Shown here: positions 11,276-23,803 of the stretch, in pieces
How the letters are laid out: the number at the start of each line of letters is the position of its first letter
How positions within the stretch are numbered: position 1 is the stretch's first letter
NCBI GenBank assembly: GCA_035041965.1
Contig: JAPYMA010000052.1
Coordinates: 124,001 to 188,000 of the forward strand
Reading direction: 5' to 3'
Length of the DNA stretch: 64,000 nucleotides
DNA from: Anisakis pegreffii
Taxonomy: Eukaryota; Nematoda; Chromadorea; Rhabditida; Anisakidae
The notes under the pieces: model-generated
What the model was told of the DNA's origin: nothing
The model's database searches: none
Seen by the model: only the letters and a program-made list of their open reading frames with translations
Translations under genes and position numbers: made by a program

Positions 11276-14200
11276 GGCGCATACACTGATAATAAGCAAT
11301 CGGACAAATTTCTTGAATCAAACGTTAACAAATCCATCGACAGTGCCACAATAATATTTGAGACAATGCGAAACCTCGAGCCGAGATCGCTCGTTCAATT
11401 AATTTCCACAGAATTTGGTACGGAAAAAGAAACACCGGAATCGACGAACCCCGGTACCGTGACCGTTTCTATCAAGAACGTCCGGAAAACGATAGATTTC
11501 CAGATGAAATCGCTAAAATTTCGTTAAATCGAAATCCAATTTCCGTAGTTGATACAATGCCAATGTGCTATCACATTCTGTCTAAGAACGCCACTGTTCA
11601 AATAACGTAAATCGGTCACCGTATAACATCTGCAAACAGAGACAGATCGATGCAATATGTTTTTGTGTGTGTCTCTCGATGTGCCCTCATTTCGCCTTCC
11701 ACTATTGATCGCCCCGAGTACATTGCCGTCTCCGTTTTGCCCGTCTTTTCATAACAAAACAACTCAATCGTCTCGACGGCTTAAGCCAGACAAACGTCTC
11801 AAGTGTAGGATACCGTTTTGAGAAGATTTGCGATGGACGTCTCCTCGAAGTTTATTGTTATTTGTTGTGAAGTTTATTGTTTTCGTGATTATTTACTGGA
11901 TTTCTGGATGGAAGAGGCTTTGCGATTGTCATTTAGTATTGTCTTCCTTCATAATGTTTGATTCATACTGTACACAGCAATGTGGAATCAACGATGTGAT
12001 AATTGTAAGGTGCATGCTTGCTAACTGCTTCAAAACCATCACTATTCTCAAGAATTCTTAATATTAAAACCATGCGGTAACCTGAATCAAGCTAGCTAAC
12101 TCCAGTAACATATAATTAAGTTTCGAAGAGAATTACCTATCTCGTAGAAATACTTTTAACCACAATAGTGATTTAACTACTGTTTTGAAGATCTTGTATT
12201 GGTTCATTGAATGCACTAAATCGTCATGAATTTATCCGTGTAAAAGAATTCATTCAGCAAATCCCTATGATTATGATCGAGATGAGAGAATGTGCATTGA
12301 AACTTGCACAGAGCTCATTGAATCGTCATCCTGTTTGGGTTCACGCTCTTCTTTATTTAGCATCAACGTTTGTCTGGTTGAGGCATACAAAGAAATTGAA
12401 CTATTTTTTTGGCTCATTCATGATTCATATTGTACCATTCATTATTGAACAGTGATTTTCTGGAACATTGAGTTGTGTCATTTTCGTTTAGAAATGAATG
12501 CAAGTGAATTAGTGAATGCGGCAAGCAGTTTCAATTTTTATCAAATCCTTTCATGGGTGAAATTTCCATTAGTGCACTAAACAAAAACAAGAAATATCAA
12601 CTCGTTAATTCAGAATTACGACGTAAAAACTCTGAAAAGTGTTCATTTGTTAAGGATTTCTATTTGCAGAAAATGTAGTGTGTACATTCATTGCATTCGT
12701 GAATGAATTTGCAAATATAGTCAAATCGAATTAATGCTTTTATGCGGCCGACTAGATTTATTTCCGCGATGCAGATCATTCACCATTCAATCACATCGTC
12801 GTCACTTTCAAATGCCAGATTTGTGCTACTAGCATTATTCCAATTCAGGAATTGCTGTATCATTTTGTGTCGCTAAACATGCAAATTAATCGCTTCATGT
12901 AATCGTCATACCTGTTTTTGTGCCATCAAATGACGTTTGTTTGTGCATTAATTCGCATGTAATATTACTGATCGTTTTCCACAGAAATAGTTGTTTGTTT
13001 GTTTTCTCGGAAACGTGCTCTTGGATATGTAAAATAAATCAAAGCAGACACAACATTGTGTTCTTTACCGATGGAATTCATTTTTCCGTTTGCCGATCGT
13101 AATTTTGTTATTTCGTCTGCATTTCCCATGTTTGTTCCAATTGCTCAGTGCGGCGATTCGATTCTTCGTTCGAGTCTACACATAATTGAAACGATCAGGA
13201 AATCAATTTGAAATTTTTCATCGAATATCTTGTTCAGAAGAATTTTTGTGTTTTAAACGAGTTAAGTGATCGTATTGTTAAAGCAGTGGTGCCGTGCCCA
13301 TTATCATAATTACTATTGCAATTAGCATTGTTTTTAAAATTGCTGTGATTAATAGCATCATTGAACACTTTTCGTTAGGATCATTTTTCGGTCTTCCCCA
13401 TTTTGAATTTTTTTTGGTTGAAAGTTTCTTCGAATCATTTTGAGCAGCGCCATGGCAATTGAATTTTGAATGGTTGATGCAGGAAAGCGGAATGATAAGA
13501 TTTCATTTTGATTTAATGCGATTATTTATGTGAAATGCTGCTATACCTTGAGATTCTCTTTGAAAATGAATCTTTTCCGTCTTGTTTCATACTGGTTCCA
13601 AAATTGAGATCTTTCCTAATCATAACTTCATGCCGAGTTATTCTTTCTACCTCCGTAGATCATTGCTCCGAAGATGTGAAGGATTACTGGAATAGATTCC
13701 ACTTGCTAGAAACTACCCAAAGAAGATTATATCATTGCAGTTTTTGAAATAAACTCTTTGAAACACCATCATGAGTTGTTCCATTTGATTCATTCATGAC
13801 ATTTGATTCATCTCTTTTGCATCAAATTTCTTCACCTTACGAATTCTGTCACCGATCTTCGTCAAAGGTTTGGAGTCAAAATCAACCTGAATTCATCCAT
13901 ACATTGATACATGTATCATGTCAAAATTCTTGTTTTATGATCATTTGGTGTTCCACTCACCAAATTCGTATGCCTCGTTTTGTCACAGTTGATTAGTGTG
14001 CGAACCTGTCAGCAGCCATTTCAATAGAGAATTTACAATTGACACTATTGTTGGATTCATTACACACATTGAACAAACGAGCATGTTCCTTTCCCGTATA
14101 GAATAGCAAATAAAAGATTCAGGAAGCTTTTTGAAACATTTCTATTGAGAGATGAATCGAAGTGGTTTGTGTGCGCTAATTGTGTGATTGTTGCTATCGT

Positions 14201-15429
14201 GATATAATCCGCTTATTACGATATTATGTCAAATCTCCATATCATTCAAATTGCTCTATATTATCGACAACTAAATGCTTTGTAGTAGCATGAACAATTT
14301 GATTGCGTCAAAACACGTTTTATTAAATGCACAACAATGAAGTTGGAAATTTGTTGAAATTTGCTATGTGCGGTAATTTCGTACAGTCCGTGCAGTAGAG
14401 TTTTGTATTCGAATGATACATATTTGCATGAGTGTCAAGGATTGAGTGATCTTGCATTGAGTCGTGTTCCGATCTGTGATCATTCATGATATTTAACACA
14501 TCCAAATGATTGCATTAATCGCCAGAACCCTAATTGTATTCTAATATAAATGAATGAGGAAGGATTACATGTTTCGTGTTAAAGATATTCTAAAGGATAA
14601 GATAAGGAAGTATTATACGTCGGATGTTCAGCGAAGGGGATCTTATGATAAGTTTCATGAAATCTCAAAGGAGCATTGACATTAGTGACCGCATTGCTTA
14701 GCTGATACGTGTCATATCATCCAGTTACATGCTTTTATTTCACACAACGTTTTGGAATAAAGGTTCGGGGAATGAGGATCGGGTTGGGGAGGCAGATAAT
14801 GGTAGATTGTTATTTTTAACGATTATATATTCATTTTTCAAAAAGTTGTCGATTGCATTTTTTGTTCCATTTGAAGGCGATGTCTTTAGTTCAGTTCAAG
14901 TGCTTCATGCATATTACTGTTTATCTTTGCGTGACTTTTGTAAGGGTGTGGCTGAATTTCTGATTAGTTCTTACAGATGCCATCATTCTTTTGCGCTATC
15001 ATTTGATAAGAGCAACTAGAATGGTGGCGATGTAATTATAGTATTGTAGTGTTGAAACTGATAATAACAATCGTGATTGATGTAGTTATTATTAAACTGA
15101 TAATAGATTATAATCAAACCAAAATCTCAGCACTGTTGTTATCTAAACCAGTCTCAGAGCATTCAAGTGTGTGTTTGCATTTCTTTGGTTATTATGGTTA
15201 TGTGGTTATTCGCTCATTTCTTCCTTTGAATGTGGTTTATCGTGAGTTCTTGGTTTATTATTTGTTTACTCTAAACGTATTTATTGCATAATTCATTTTT
15301 TAGGTGAACTCAAATTCAGTTTACCGTTCGTATAAAGTGATCGTCGTGAATTTGTTTTATTTATAAACGATGTTTGTTGTGTTTGAATAAATTTTGTTGA
15401 TTTGTTTGCTTGTCACTAATATAATTTAT

Positions 15430-15645
15430 TTATATCACGTTGTGTTGTGTGCACGTCGTACACAGCGAATCTAGGGCATTTTGTCTCATTTTCGTTCAAT
15501 TCATCAAAATTTTATGAATTCATCCATCCTTATGACTCCACTGAGAATAATTATTCATGCTTATAGCGACAATTTGAAATAGCTGAAGGTTGTCGCTACT
15601 ATGTATTTGGGTACATATTTTTATATCAAGTTGTGTTGTGTGCAG
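15430..15645. repeat. Direct repeat pair, about 23 bp, 190 bp apart
   Basis: The motif ttatatcaNgttgtgttgtg followed by tgca occurs at about 15430-15452 and again at about 15621-15644, differing at one position. The sequence between is unique AT-rich DNA. It may be a short dispersed repeat or a chance product of GTT-rich sequence. Confidence 0.45.
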
Positions 15646-18190
15646 GAATATACTTGAATAGTTTATTTTTCCCTTCTGCACAACTGATTCGAAAGTAACT
15701 CGATTATCTTTACTTCTATTGAATGAGTGGATTGATTAAATGCAAACTTTTTGCTGAAAACCACCGTAATGTAGGATAGAGGCATGAAATGTTTGATCAG
15801 TATCATATGACTTTAATTGTAAGCCATAAAAGTTAGCCAGTAACATTTATATTACTTGTTGAGCGACGCGGAATTCTTTGATCTGACTTTGTTTGATCGT
15901 CGTTAATTTAATGGTATTAGAATATTTTTGTGTTCACGTTTTTTTATTCTCTTCATATTCCTCTTCTTGAAGACGCATAAAAGGCCGCAATTATCAAATT
16001 TCTTCTTGCCGTAATACAAATTGTGTGTTGGCATACGTGCGTTCGCCTATTAAGATCATCATTCGATTATACTAGAGGTGTGTGAACACCATGAATCTGC
16101 AGATTGAAATGCACTGGTAAATGGCGCACGGATGGCTGGTAACTGACATGAGATTGATAAAATTAGTGTTTCTTCAGGAACTTTTAAGAATTCGATTATG
16201 AATTGAGCAATTAACATGACTTGTTGAGTCGCAGCTGTATCAGCGTGAAGTCTTGTCTCGTTTCCACTGGTCAGTTTTTTTTGAATGAATTGAAGGAGAA
16301 TTTTGTAAAATAGCTGAGGATTGGAAAGCTTGAGGTTTGAACAGAAAGCTTGAAATCATTAGAAAATTTGTGTGGAAATTCATTTTTACTTTAATCTGTT
16401 CAATGGTAAAAATGCAGTTTTCTCATCGTCAATTGTTAATCGGTGAGATTTTCGTGGAAATTTTTCTCGTTATTGCCGGCCGCATCGCTCACATCATCAG
16501 ATTTTGCACATAGCAGTGAATGATTATTTTGTGTTCTTGACGATGTCGTTTGCTCTCTCGGAAGCACCAGACATAAGACATAAGTTGTCTGTGTATTTTG
16601 GTTGTTCACAGTTTTATTGGCGACGAAAACTTGTTGCAGTCGTTGCATTCCCTTGCAAATTCATCGAATCACCTTTCGCTGCTCAATTATCACTGTTTGT
16701 GAGACATTTCCGATTGATCACTGATCGACCAACGCGATCACGTTATCCACTGAATCTGTTAAAGTTCTCTCCGACGACATTTCGTTGTTGATTCAGTAGA
16801 ATTGAAAATTTCGACGAGCTATTAAATGATCAGAAGTAATGCCTGCCTGAATCACTTTTTGCGTGTATATATCAATATCCTATTGGATTTCTTCAGAATA
16901 TCCGATTGATTCTGCTCACTGATTCTGCTCATTCTTGCCTCATACATCTTGGTGGTCATCATGCATTTTAAATAATCTAAAAATAGTTCGAAACTGCTTC
17001 TTCAGAATCGATGTTAGATCATTTGCGAATGTCTGTTTCACATGTTCATCGTGTCTCTATTCAGTGCGTTTTCTGTAGTTATGCATTCAAGTGGTTAACG
17101 AGTAGGTGGTTGTTGGTGTCTGCATGAATGTGGATGTGAAATATGGAATTGCGTGAATTATATCAAGAAAATTGCTGTCGCGTTAAGCATTCGAGCGAGT
17201 GCCAATGTCTACGAACCAAAATTATAAATGCTTCGCCGAGAATATAAATGAGAGTGCTCAGTGTGTTGTCGGAAGAGCAGCTCATTACACATTTTATGAT
17301 CGATTTTGCATATCCTCGTCATGTTTACGGCTTTAGTGACAGATGATGGCTGCTGTCTGGTTGACGCGGCTTGGTTTGGCTGCTGTCTGGTTTGCCGACG
17401 GCTTATTTATGAGTGATAGCCAGCCAGCCATTCCACGATCGATCCTCGGCCTGCTAAAATTTCCTTTAATCCACCTTCGATGATCCGATCCGCTTGTCAG
17501 TTACATGTCTTGTGATGGCGAGTCATAAGATGTGCCGTGTGACCTTATCACGAACATCCCTGGTAGAGATTTGATGTGATAAAGTGGCATGACACATGAA
17601 CGCATGATTTGTGATTATAAGACCCACCACGCAATGTGTCAGTTGCCACTTTTTTTGCGTGGTGAAGTAGTAGATTTCAACATTACGGTGATTTGTTGCA
17701 TGTATTCCACTCGGACACGGTGCGGTGCGTTCAAGTTGCAAACATCCATCTTTCAATGAACCACATTCAGGTGGTGTGAATTGATCGACGACCTACGTTC
17801 ATCATTTTCATGGGAGTCAACAGTGGAGTGGTTGTGACGATAGTCGCTGAATTTATGAATTCAGGTTGTGGAGTGAACAGATGTTAAGGGAGGGAGGGGG
17901 GTGCCGGTTCTTAATCTGCGAGAGATTAGGGTTTGCGTGTGTATGTGTGACCTGAAAAGTGTGCGGCAGTCAGGTGGACGAATAGATTGGCACATGCCAA
18001 TGTATTTGTATCCATCTCACAGCGATACAAAGATGCTAGGAATATTTGTCCATCCATCGTGCATTCATCCACCGTCGTCGTCGTCGTCCTCATCCTTATC
18101 GTCGTATTATCCGGACAAGAGGGCTTAGATGGATGGAAGGTGGATATTGTGTGCTCGTGGCGACGGTGTATCTGTTTACATGAACGTTTA

Positions 18191-18274
18191 TCTATGCCTG
18201 AGCATGTGGGATCATCATATCTATGCATGAGCATGTGGGATCATCATATCTATGCATGAGCATGTGGGATCATG
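18191..18274. repeat. Minisatellite: 29-bp unit, about 2.9 copies
   Basis: A unit beginning tctatgcatgagcatgtggg repeats at 18191, 18220 and 18249 with exact 29-bp spacing. The first copy differs by one base (tgcctg for tgcatg) and the third is cut short at gatcat. The near-identity of the copies suggests a recent expansion. Confidence 0.9.
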
Positions 18275-19753
18275 AAATAGCTGTATCAGCTGTGTATTTG
18301 ATCAATGTCGTGGGTATCTCGTAGTTGAAGTATTATTGGTGTTCGCATGTTGTGCCATTGCATTGATCCATATTCCACGAGCGATTTTTATGTGAAAATC
18401 GCATTGTGACGTTTGTAAGAAAGGTTGGAAGACTGATAAAATGATGCGTGATACACTCATTCATTAAATCCTCAGTCATTCACTCTGTTAATTCTCTTCA
18501 TTGATCAGATTTTGAATTCAGTTCAATTCGATCCGGTATTCATCGTTTATCTTAAGATTATTATAAAGATGACGACAGTTCGTGCGTACACGAACGTTGT
18601 ATTATTACTATTGTGATGATGACAGCGATGATTGAATGAATGGAACGAACGCAAATGAAGCTCTTAATACTTCTCAAGTCGTCTCTTATTATCTCCTTCT
18701 CGTAACTATCTGCTTTTACTTTGTGCCAAACTTCTTTATTTATTCATAAAACAAACTGGCAACATTTTGAATTGTTTGCGTGTGTCATGAGATATTTTCA
18801 TGTGAATTTAACCGTGTTAACCTTATTCATGTTATTATTGTTATGACAGTTATTATTTTATCGTTATGATTATTACTAACACTTTCATTGATATTATTAT
18901 TATTATTATTTTAATGTTATCGATGCTGTCATTAATAATTTAATTGTCATTGTATTCAACACTGCTATTATTGTTCGGCCAGATAGCTACGAGATCGTGT
19001 GTTCGGTAAATGTTGAAAGCGATTAACAAACGCTTCAAGATCCAACAATACTGTTGATGAACTAATAACAATGAGAGTTAGTTCCTGGTTCATAAGTGGC
19101 ATTGAAATTGTGATGTGATATTTGTACAGGCAGCTTACAATAGCCATAACAGTCATGGTCATGATCACGGAAAAATAATAAATAATTTAGTACTTGTCAG
19201 GATAGCATTACTGAACATAGCCGTGAAATGAATGCCACTAGATTGCGAAAATATAAAGTGCTATTCATTTGTGTGTGTTATTTTTGGATGTATAATATTT
19301 GTCGTAGTTGGTTTAGAGTGGATATAGTGCATGTAAATATTTATTTGATACTGGATAAACGACTCTGAGTACAGCGGCAATGTGAAATAAATGAAAGTGG
19401 AATTTAATTCAGTGAACTTAAGATATTTTAAATGGATTCCTTGAATTCCTTGAATGGATTTAGAGCTTTTTTTGTCGGATTTGTCGGATTACATAAGGAA
19501 AATCACAAATCCGTAAATGCATTCAGAATTCCCGATGGATTTTTCATCAAACTAAACGAAAAATCGCATTATGCGACGACAGCCTCAGAGATTGCTTGGG
19601 TACCGTCAACGAAATGAATGACCAAAAATTTTGGTGGGGTTAGGGGGATGACCGCAGAAGGGATTCGATCATCATACGTTTGATTCGATCATCATGATCA
19701 CTTAAATGAGTGTGAATGCAGCAGGAACGTCGTCTAAATTTAGAATTAGACGA

Positions 19754-19774
19754 GGACGGACGGACGGACGGACA
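19754..19774. repeat. GGAC tetranucleotide microsatellite
   Basis: About five copies of GGAC in a row; a shorter, broken copy (ggacagacggacggac) occurs at about 19832-19847. This is simple sequence with no gene nearby. Confidence 0.85.
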
Positions 19775-20340
19775 GGCATGAATAAATGGTCGATCGGTTG
19801 GTCGCATTGAGAAATGAGAGGAAACTTTTTGGACAGACGGACGGACAATCGAGTCGGCCTCTATTAGTCTATCTTAATCTATCTCTCACCTCGTCGGGGT
19901 TTTTCTCTTAAATCCTACGGAGGACGACTGCCTGACTACCTCTGCGGTGCTCGATGATCTCTTGTCGCATTCATGAAACAGTTTTAATTAGGAGCAATTT
20001 TGCGACATCATCGCGACATGTCGCTCGGTCGTATGGAGTAGTCATGTTTGGTGTGCATTCTCTAAGGATGTTGGCTGATTGTAGTGCCTTCATTCATGTC
20101 TTAATTTCTGTTCAAATGCTTGTTTTTGTAGAGCATATTTGATGGTTTAAACTGTTCGCTGTGGCATTCATTAATATTGATGGGATATTCATTCAAAGTG
20201 ATTTATGTATTATTGGTAACACAGTTGCCACGCGAAAGGAATTGAAGGTTGGGATGTGGTTGAAGTTGATATAATGGAAATTAAAGTTGAGATAGCAAAG
20301 GTGATCGATGTGGTATTCATTAATAATTTTCTCGATGAAT

Positions 20341-20425
20341 ATTTACTTCCTTGTATTCGCGTATGTTCCATAGTTGTTCAAATAAGTGCTTTTGAAAAGG
20401 CTTCTCCGAGTACAAGGAAGTAAAT
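20341..20425. repeat. Inverted repeat, 15-bp perfect arms (19 with a wobble)
   Basis: Arms atttacttccttgta (20341-20355) and tacaaggaagtaaat (20411-20425) are exact reverse complements. Pairing extends inward over about four more bases with one G-T wobble, leaving a loop of about 47 nt. It could be a diverged transposon remnant or a stem-loop RNA. Confidence 0.7.
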
Positions 20426-20520
20426 TTTGTAATGCCAACGGCAAATTCTCGACAGCAAATTGATTCATTTTGATATTTCGTTCAGTAGTGATAGATTGAC
20501 GACTCTGTCGTCACGTTGAT

Positions 20521-20577
20521 TCGTATTTATTTGACCCTGTGCTTTTTGATTGATAGCAGTATTTTATTCATCTATTC
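20521..20577. repeat. Diverged dispersed repeat, copy 1
   Basis: A segment starting tcgtatttatttgaccc and ending near ttcatctattc matches 21958-22012 closely, with several substitutions and a small indel. The two copies are in the same orientation, about 1.4 kb apart, so this is an old duplication or two copies of one interspersed element. Confidence 0.7.
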
Positions 20578-21368
20578 ACTGATGTAAAAGATGGGAAGAG
20601 AGAAAACATAATGTATTAGATGCAAAATTTTGCAAGAAATTTGCCATCTTTCGAAATAAGAAAGATCAGATTCAAGATTGAACATGATCAGTATATTGTC
20701 TAAAGTGGTATTGTTTAGGGAATTTGTTTGAGTTGATGCCGTTCGAGAGCTGTTTTGACTGTTTGAGTTATGTAAAATTGCATGCATGTTAGTATGCATG
20801 ATATCATGTGTTGATGTTATTTTTACTGATGGCAGTGAATTGTACAGTGTTGACGACAGTAACTTTATTGTTATTGTGCGTTGACTGATATTTGCGGTAA
20901 CCACGGGAGGTGGTAAACAATTTGGCTTATTCAAGTAAATATTGGTGGTGGTTGGATCGCTGGATGATTAGTGATGACGGTATGTTGAAGCGGCAAAACA
21001 AGATCGCTCCGAATGATATTTTTTTGTGGTCAGCCGATCGTATGATTTGCGAAACATACCCGGGGCGGCGGTTACGTCTTCGTAGTTGTTCAGGTCGATT
21101 GGGATTTAACGAATGTGACATTTGGTGGTTTCGTTTGAGACGGTGAAAGTGGCGAGTGTAATTGCCATACTATGAATAATCTTTCTGAGCGTTTTTTTTG
21201 TTGGTCGATTGGGTGCGGTGAAATGTTAATGGCGTGAAACGAGGACATCGCAGACGAACAGTTAGTGACATCATCTCATCATATGATCATGATCATGATG
21301 GCTGATCAGTTTCGCAGTGTCTGTATTCGTTGGTTGTCGTTGCTGATCAGAGTATCAGAGTGGGTATC

Positions 21369-21444
21369 GACATTCGTTCAACCACCTAAATGAATCCAGC
21401 ATGAAGCATCATGCTGGATTCATTTAGATGGCTGAACGAATGTC
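21369..21444. repeat. Long hairpin: 36-bp arms, 2 mismatches, 4-nt loop
   Basis: The left arm 21369-21404 and right arm 21409-21444 are reverse complements at 34 of 36 positions, with two C-A mismatches and a 4-nt AGCA loop. The arms start gacattcgttc and meet at ccagcatga / tcatgctgg. The density of pairing is far beyond chance in this AT-rich background. It may be a microRNA-like precursor, a short palindromic element or a folded transposon remnant. Confidence 0.85.
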
Positions 21445-21957
21445 CAGAGAGCGCATTTGATTCAGAAAATGACGCATGATTGCTTCAGAAGGAATCGAGG
21501 TCTGCTGACGGCGGGGTTCAGCGATTCATATGAAAAATTTAAGTGAAATTCTATTGATAGTGAGTAGGATTTGTCTGCGGTGTTAAAGTAAGGCATTCTT
21601 ATTGTTGTGATCTATTGAATTGCATTTTAATGGTGTCAAATCTCTTCAGTCGTATTTCACTCACACCGATTATATGAGGTTATGCGAATGTTCATTTAGA
21701 ACTCGTACAATTAAGTCGGAATATTATGATGGTTGATCGGATGCGATAGTATTCAACTTTCGTTTGAGTGTTTGTGAATTCGTTTTCGAGATTCGCTAAC
21801 GACTTCATTAGACATTATTTGATGTGTAAGTGCAAGCATCGTTCCCTTGAACTTCTTTTGTGGTGCTGAATTTCACTTATGTTGATTATAGAAGTTGTCA
21901 TTGAAGTAATTATAGAATTTATAAAAGTTATAGCTACAATTCAGTCGTCTTGTTAGT

Positions 21958-22012
21958 TCGTATTTATTTGACCCCTTGCTTGTTGAATAGTAAGAGTATT
22001 TTATTTATCTAT
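21958..22012. repeat. Diverged dispersed repeat, copy 2
   Basis: Second copy of the segment at 20521-20577, starting tcgtatttatttgacccc and ending ttatttatctatac. The similarity fades outside these limits on both sides, and no terminal inverted repeats are evident. Confidence 0.7.
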
Positions 22013-22624
22013 ACGTTCGTTCCATTTATTTGATGATATCTAATGGATTCGTTCATTCAATCATCATCATCATCACTTCAATGCTATACGCAGCGCTATC
22101 CTAATTGAAATTACTTCATTTCAAAGTGCAAATTCTCATCCAAATACATTACTGTGATTCCCATTCCATTGGCCAGTACTCATCTAGAAAATTCATTTCG
22201 TTCAGTCGCTTCTATCAAATGAATGAAAAATTCATTACAAATCCATCAGTCCATGTTCATTTAAAAAGAAAAAACATAAGCTGTCTTTAATCAAATATTC
22301 TAAATTCTGCAAAGACAAGACTGACTAACTCGTATGATTCTTGAAACTCTGTCATCGGCATTAATACGGACAATGGATTTGAAATTACACGTTATGAGTT
22401 TTGTCATGTTTACATTTGTTTTACGTCATTGCATTGTATTATGATTGTGACTGACGTATGATCGATGGTGATCATATCAATAGTGATGCTTACTGTTTGC
22501 TGATCGGTAATCAGTTCAGCATGCGATATCATAAACCGAAATGCATGCGCAAATAATTTACTGACGTTATCGGTCAGTATATGCTATGGCCTACCGGCGG
22601 CTACTCTCAGTTCAAACAATGAAA

Positions 22625-22666
22625 TTTATCGATAAACGATTGCTCGCTAGGTTTATCGATAAACGA
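22625..22666. promoter_or_regulatory. Two identical TTTATCGATAAACGA elements upstream of FBXO11
   Basis: The 15-mer TTTATCGATAAACGA occurs at 22625-22639 and 22652-22666, 27 bp apart. It contains the perfect palindrome TTTATCGATAAA, whose core TATCGATA equals the insect DRE/BEAF-type promoter element. It lies 1.1 kb upstream of the FBXO11 start, so a promoter or insulator role is possible; whether nematodes use this motif is not known to me. Confidence 0.45.
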
Positions 22667-22769
22667 CGATGTGATGTTCTGTCGTCGATAACGAACGATA
22701 TGGTTATGTGATGTGATGTCTGATATAAACGTTGATAAAGTGCATTCGAACTTTGAGAAGTAAAACACC

Positions 22770-22793
22770 ACCCATCCATCCATCCATTCATCC
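22770..22793. repeat. CATC/ATCC microsatellite
   Basis: A run of catccatccatccattcatcc about 1 kb upstream of the FBXO11 start. It is simple sequence, and the minus-strand frames through it (WMDGW-type peptides) are artefacts. Confidence 0.8.
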
Positions 22794-23803
22794 AACGTTC
22801 ACATTCGACGTACACTCATCTGAGGATGGATGTGTTGCTGGAGAGGAATGAAATTGTTCGTGGTTGTGGGTGTGTTTGTGTGTGCATATGTTTGCTGATT
22901 CGTTGAGTCGAATTCAAGACGAAAGCCCTCTTCTCCATTCATTTGTTGCGAAGCTGTGTAGACTCTTCAACTAGAACGAGTGCCGCCCGGCTGTTCATAG
23001 CCACTACTCGCCGTTGGAGATTTACTCTTGCTCGTTTCATTCAGCGTTCGAATGTTTGCTTAAGAGTTTTGAAAAAGATGAACTTATTTGGGAGAATATT
23101 ATGTGCTCAGAGTAAATGCCATCTTCAGAGTTTGTGCGTTCATGTCTTTAGTGGATTGACTGCATGATGTACTGGATGAGATTAGGAATATGGACTGGGG
23201 ATAGAAGACATGGATTAAGAATGTTCCATGTATTCCATGTCGCCATAGCAATTGTGACTCTGTTTGGTTATGAAAACGTTCGTACAGTTTGCTTAAAACG
23301 AGTCTGAAGGTGTATTTCTGGAATTAATATAACAAGTAATGGAATTAATGAGCAAATAAGAAATTCATTTAGCTCACTCATTAAATCACTTCATAATTGA
23401 GTTATAAGCTAGTTGATTAGTTTTGGTCTCATAGATTTGTCGTTAATATCTTATTATATTCAAGTTAATTAAATGAACTGCAATGATGGTATTCGTTTTC
23501 CTTGTCATCAGAGTGTTTTCTTGTATTTGAATTTTTAAATTGTTTTAATAGAATCTACGAATAAGTTGTCAACAAGCTTGAGAATGTATGTTCGTTGGCA
23601 CTTACGGCGAATGTGTTAAACAATGTACGAATATGACTTGACGAATGTTTTTATCGGATGTGTATTGATGTGATATTGTTGAATAATCGAATGTTATCCA
23701 TCGTATTTTATCGAATGGAAACGGAAATTTCAAGTGAAATTTCAACAAATGATAATAATCATAATCATAATAATAATAAATTTTGAAGTGAACGTGAGCG
23801 TTA

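Larger units (their letters stand above)
11338..23803. other. 12.4-kb intergenic region between divergent NOP53 and FBXO11
   Basis: I see no exon chain or recognisable protein on either strand. The region separates two divergently transcribed genes and so should hold both promoters. It contains simple repeats, a 29-bp tandem repeat, two long inverted repeats, a diverged 57-bp duplication and paired TATCGATA palindromes, each listed separately. Unseen non-coding RNA or 5' UTR exons of FBXO11 could lie here. Confidence 0.55.
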
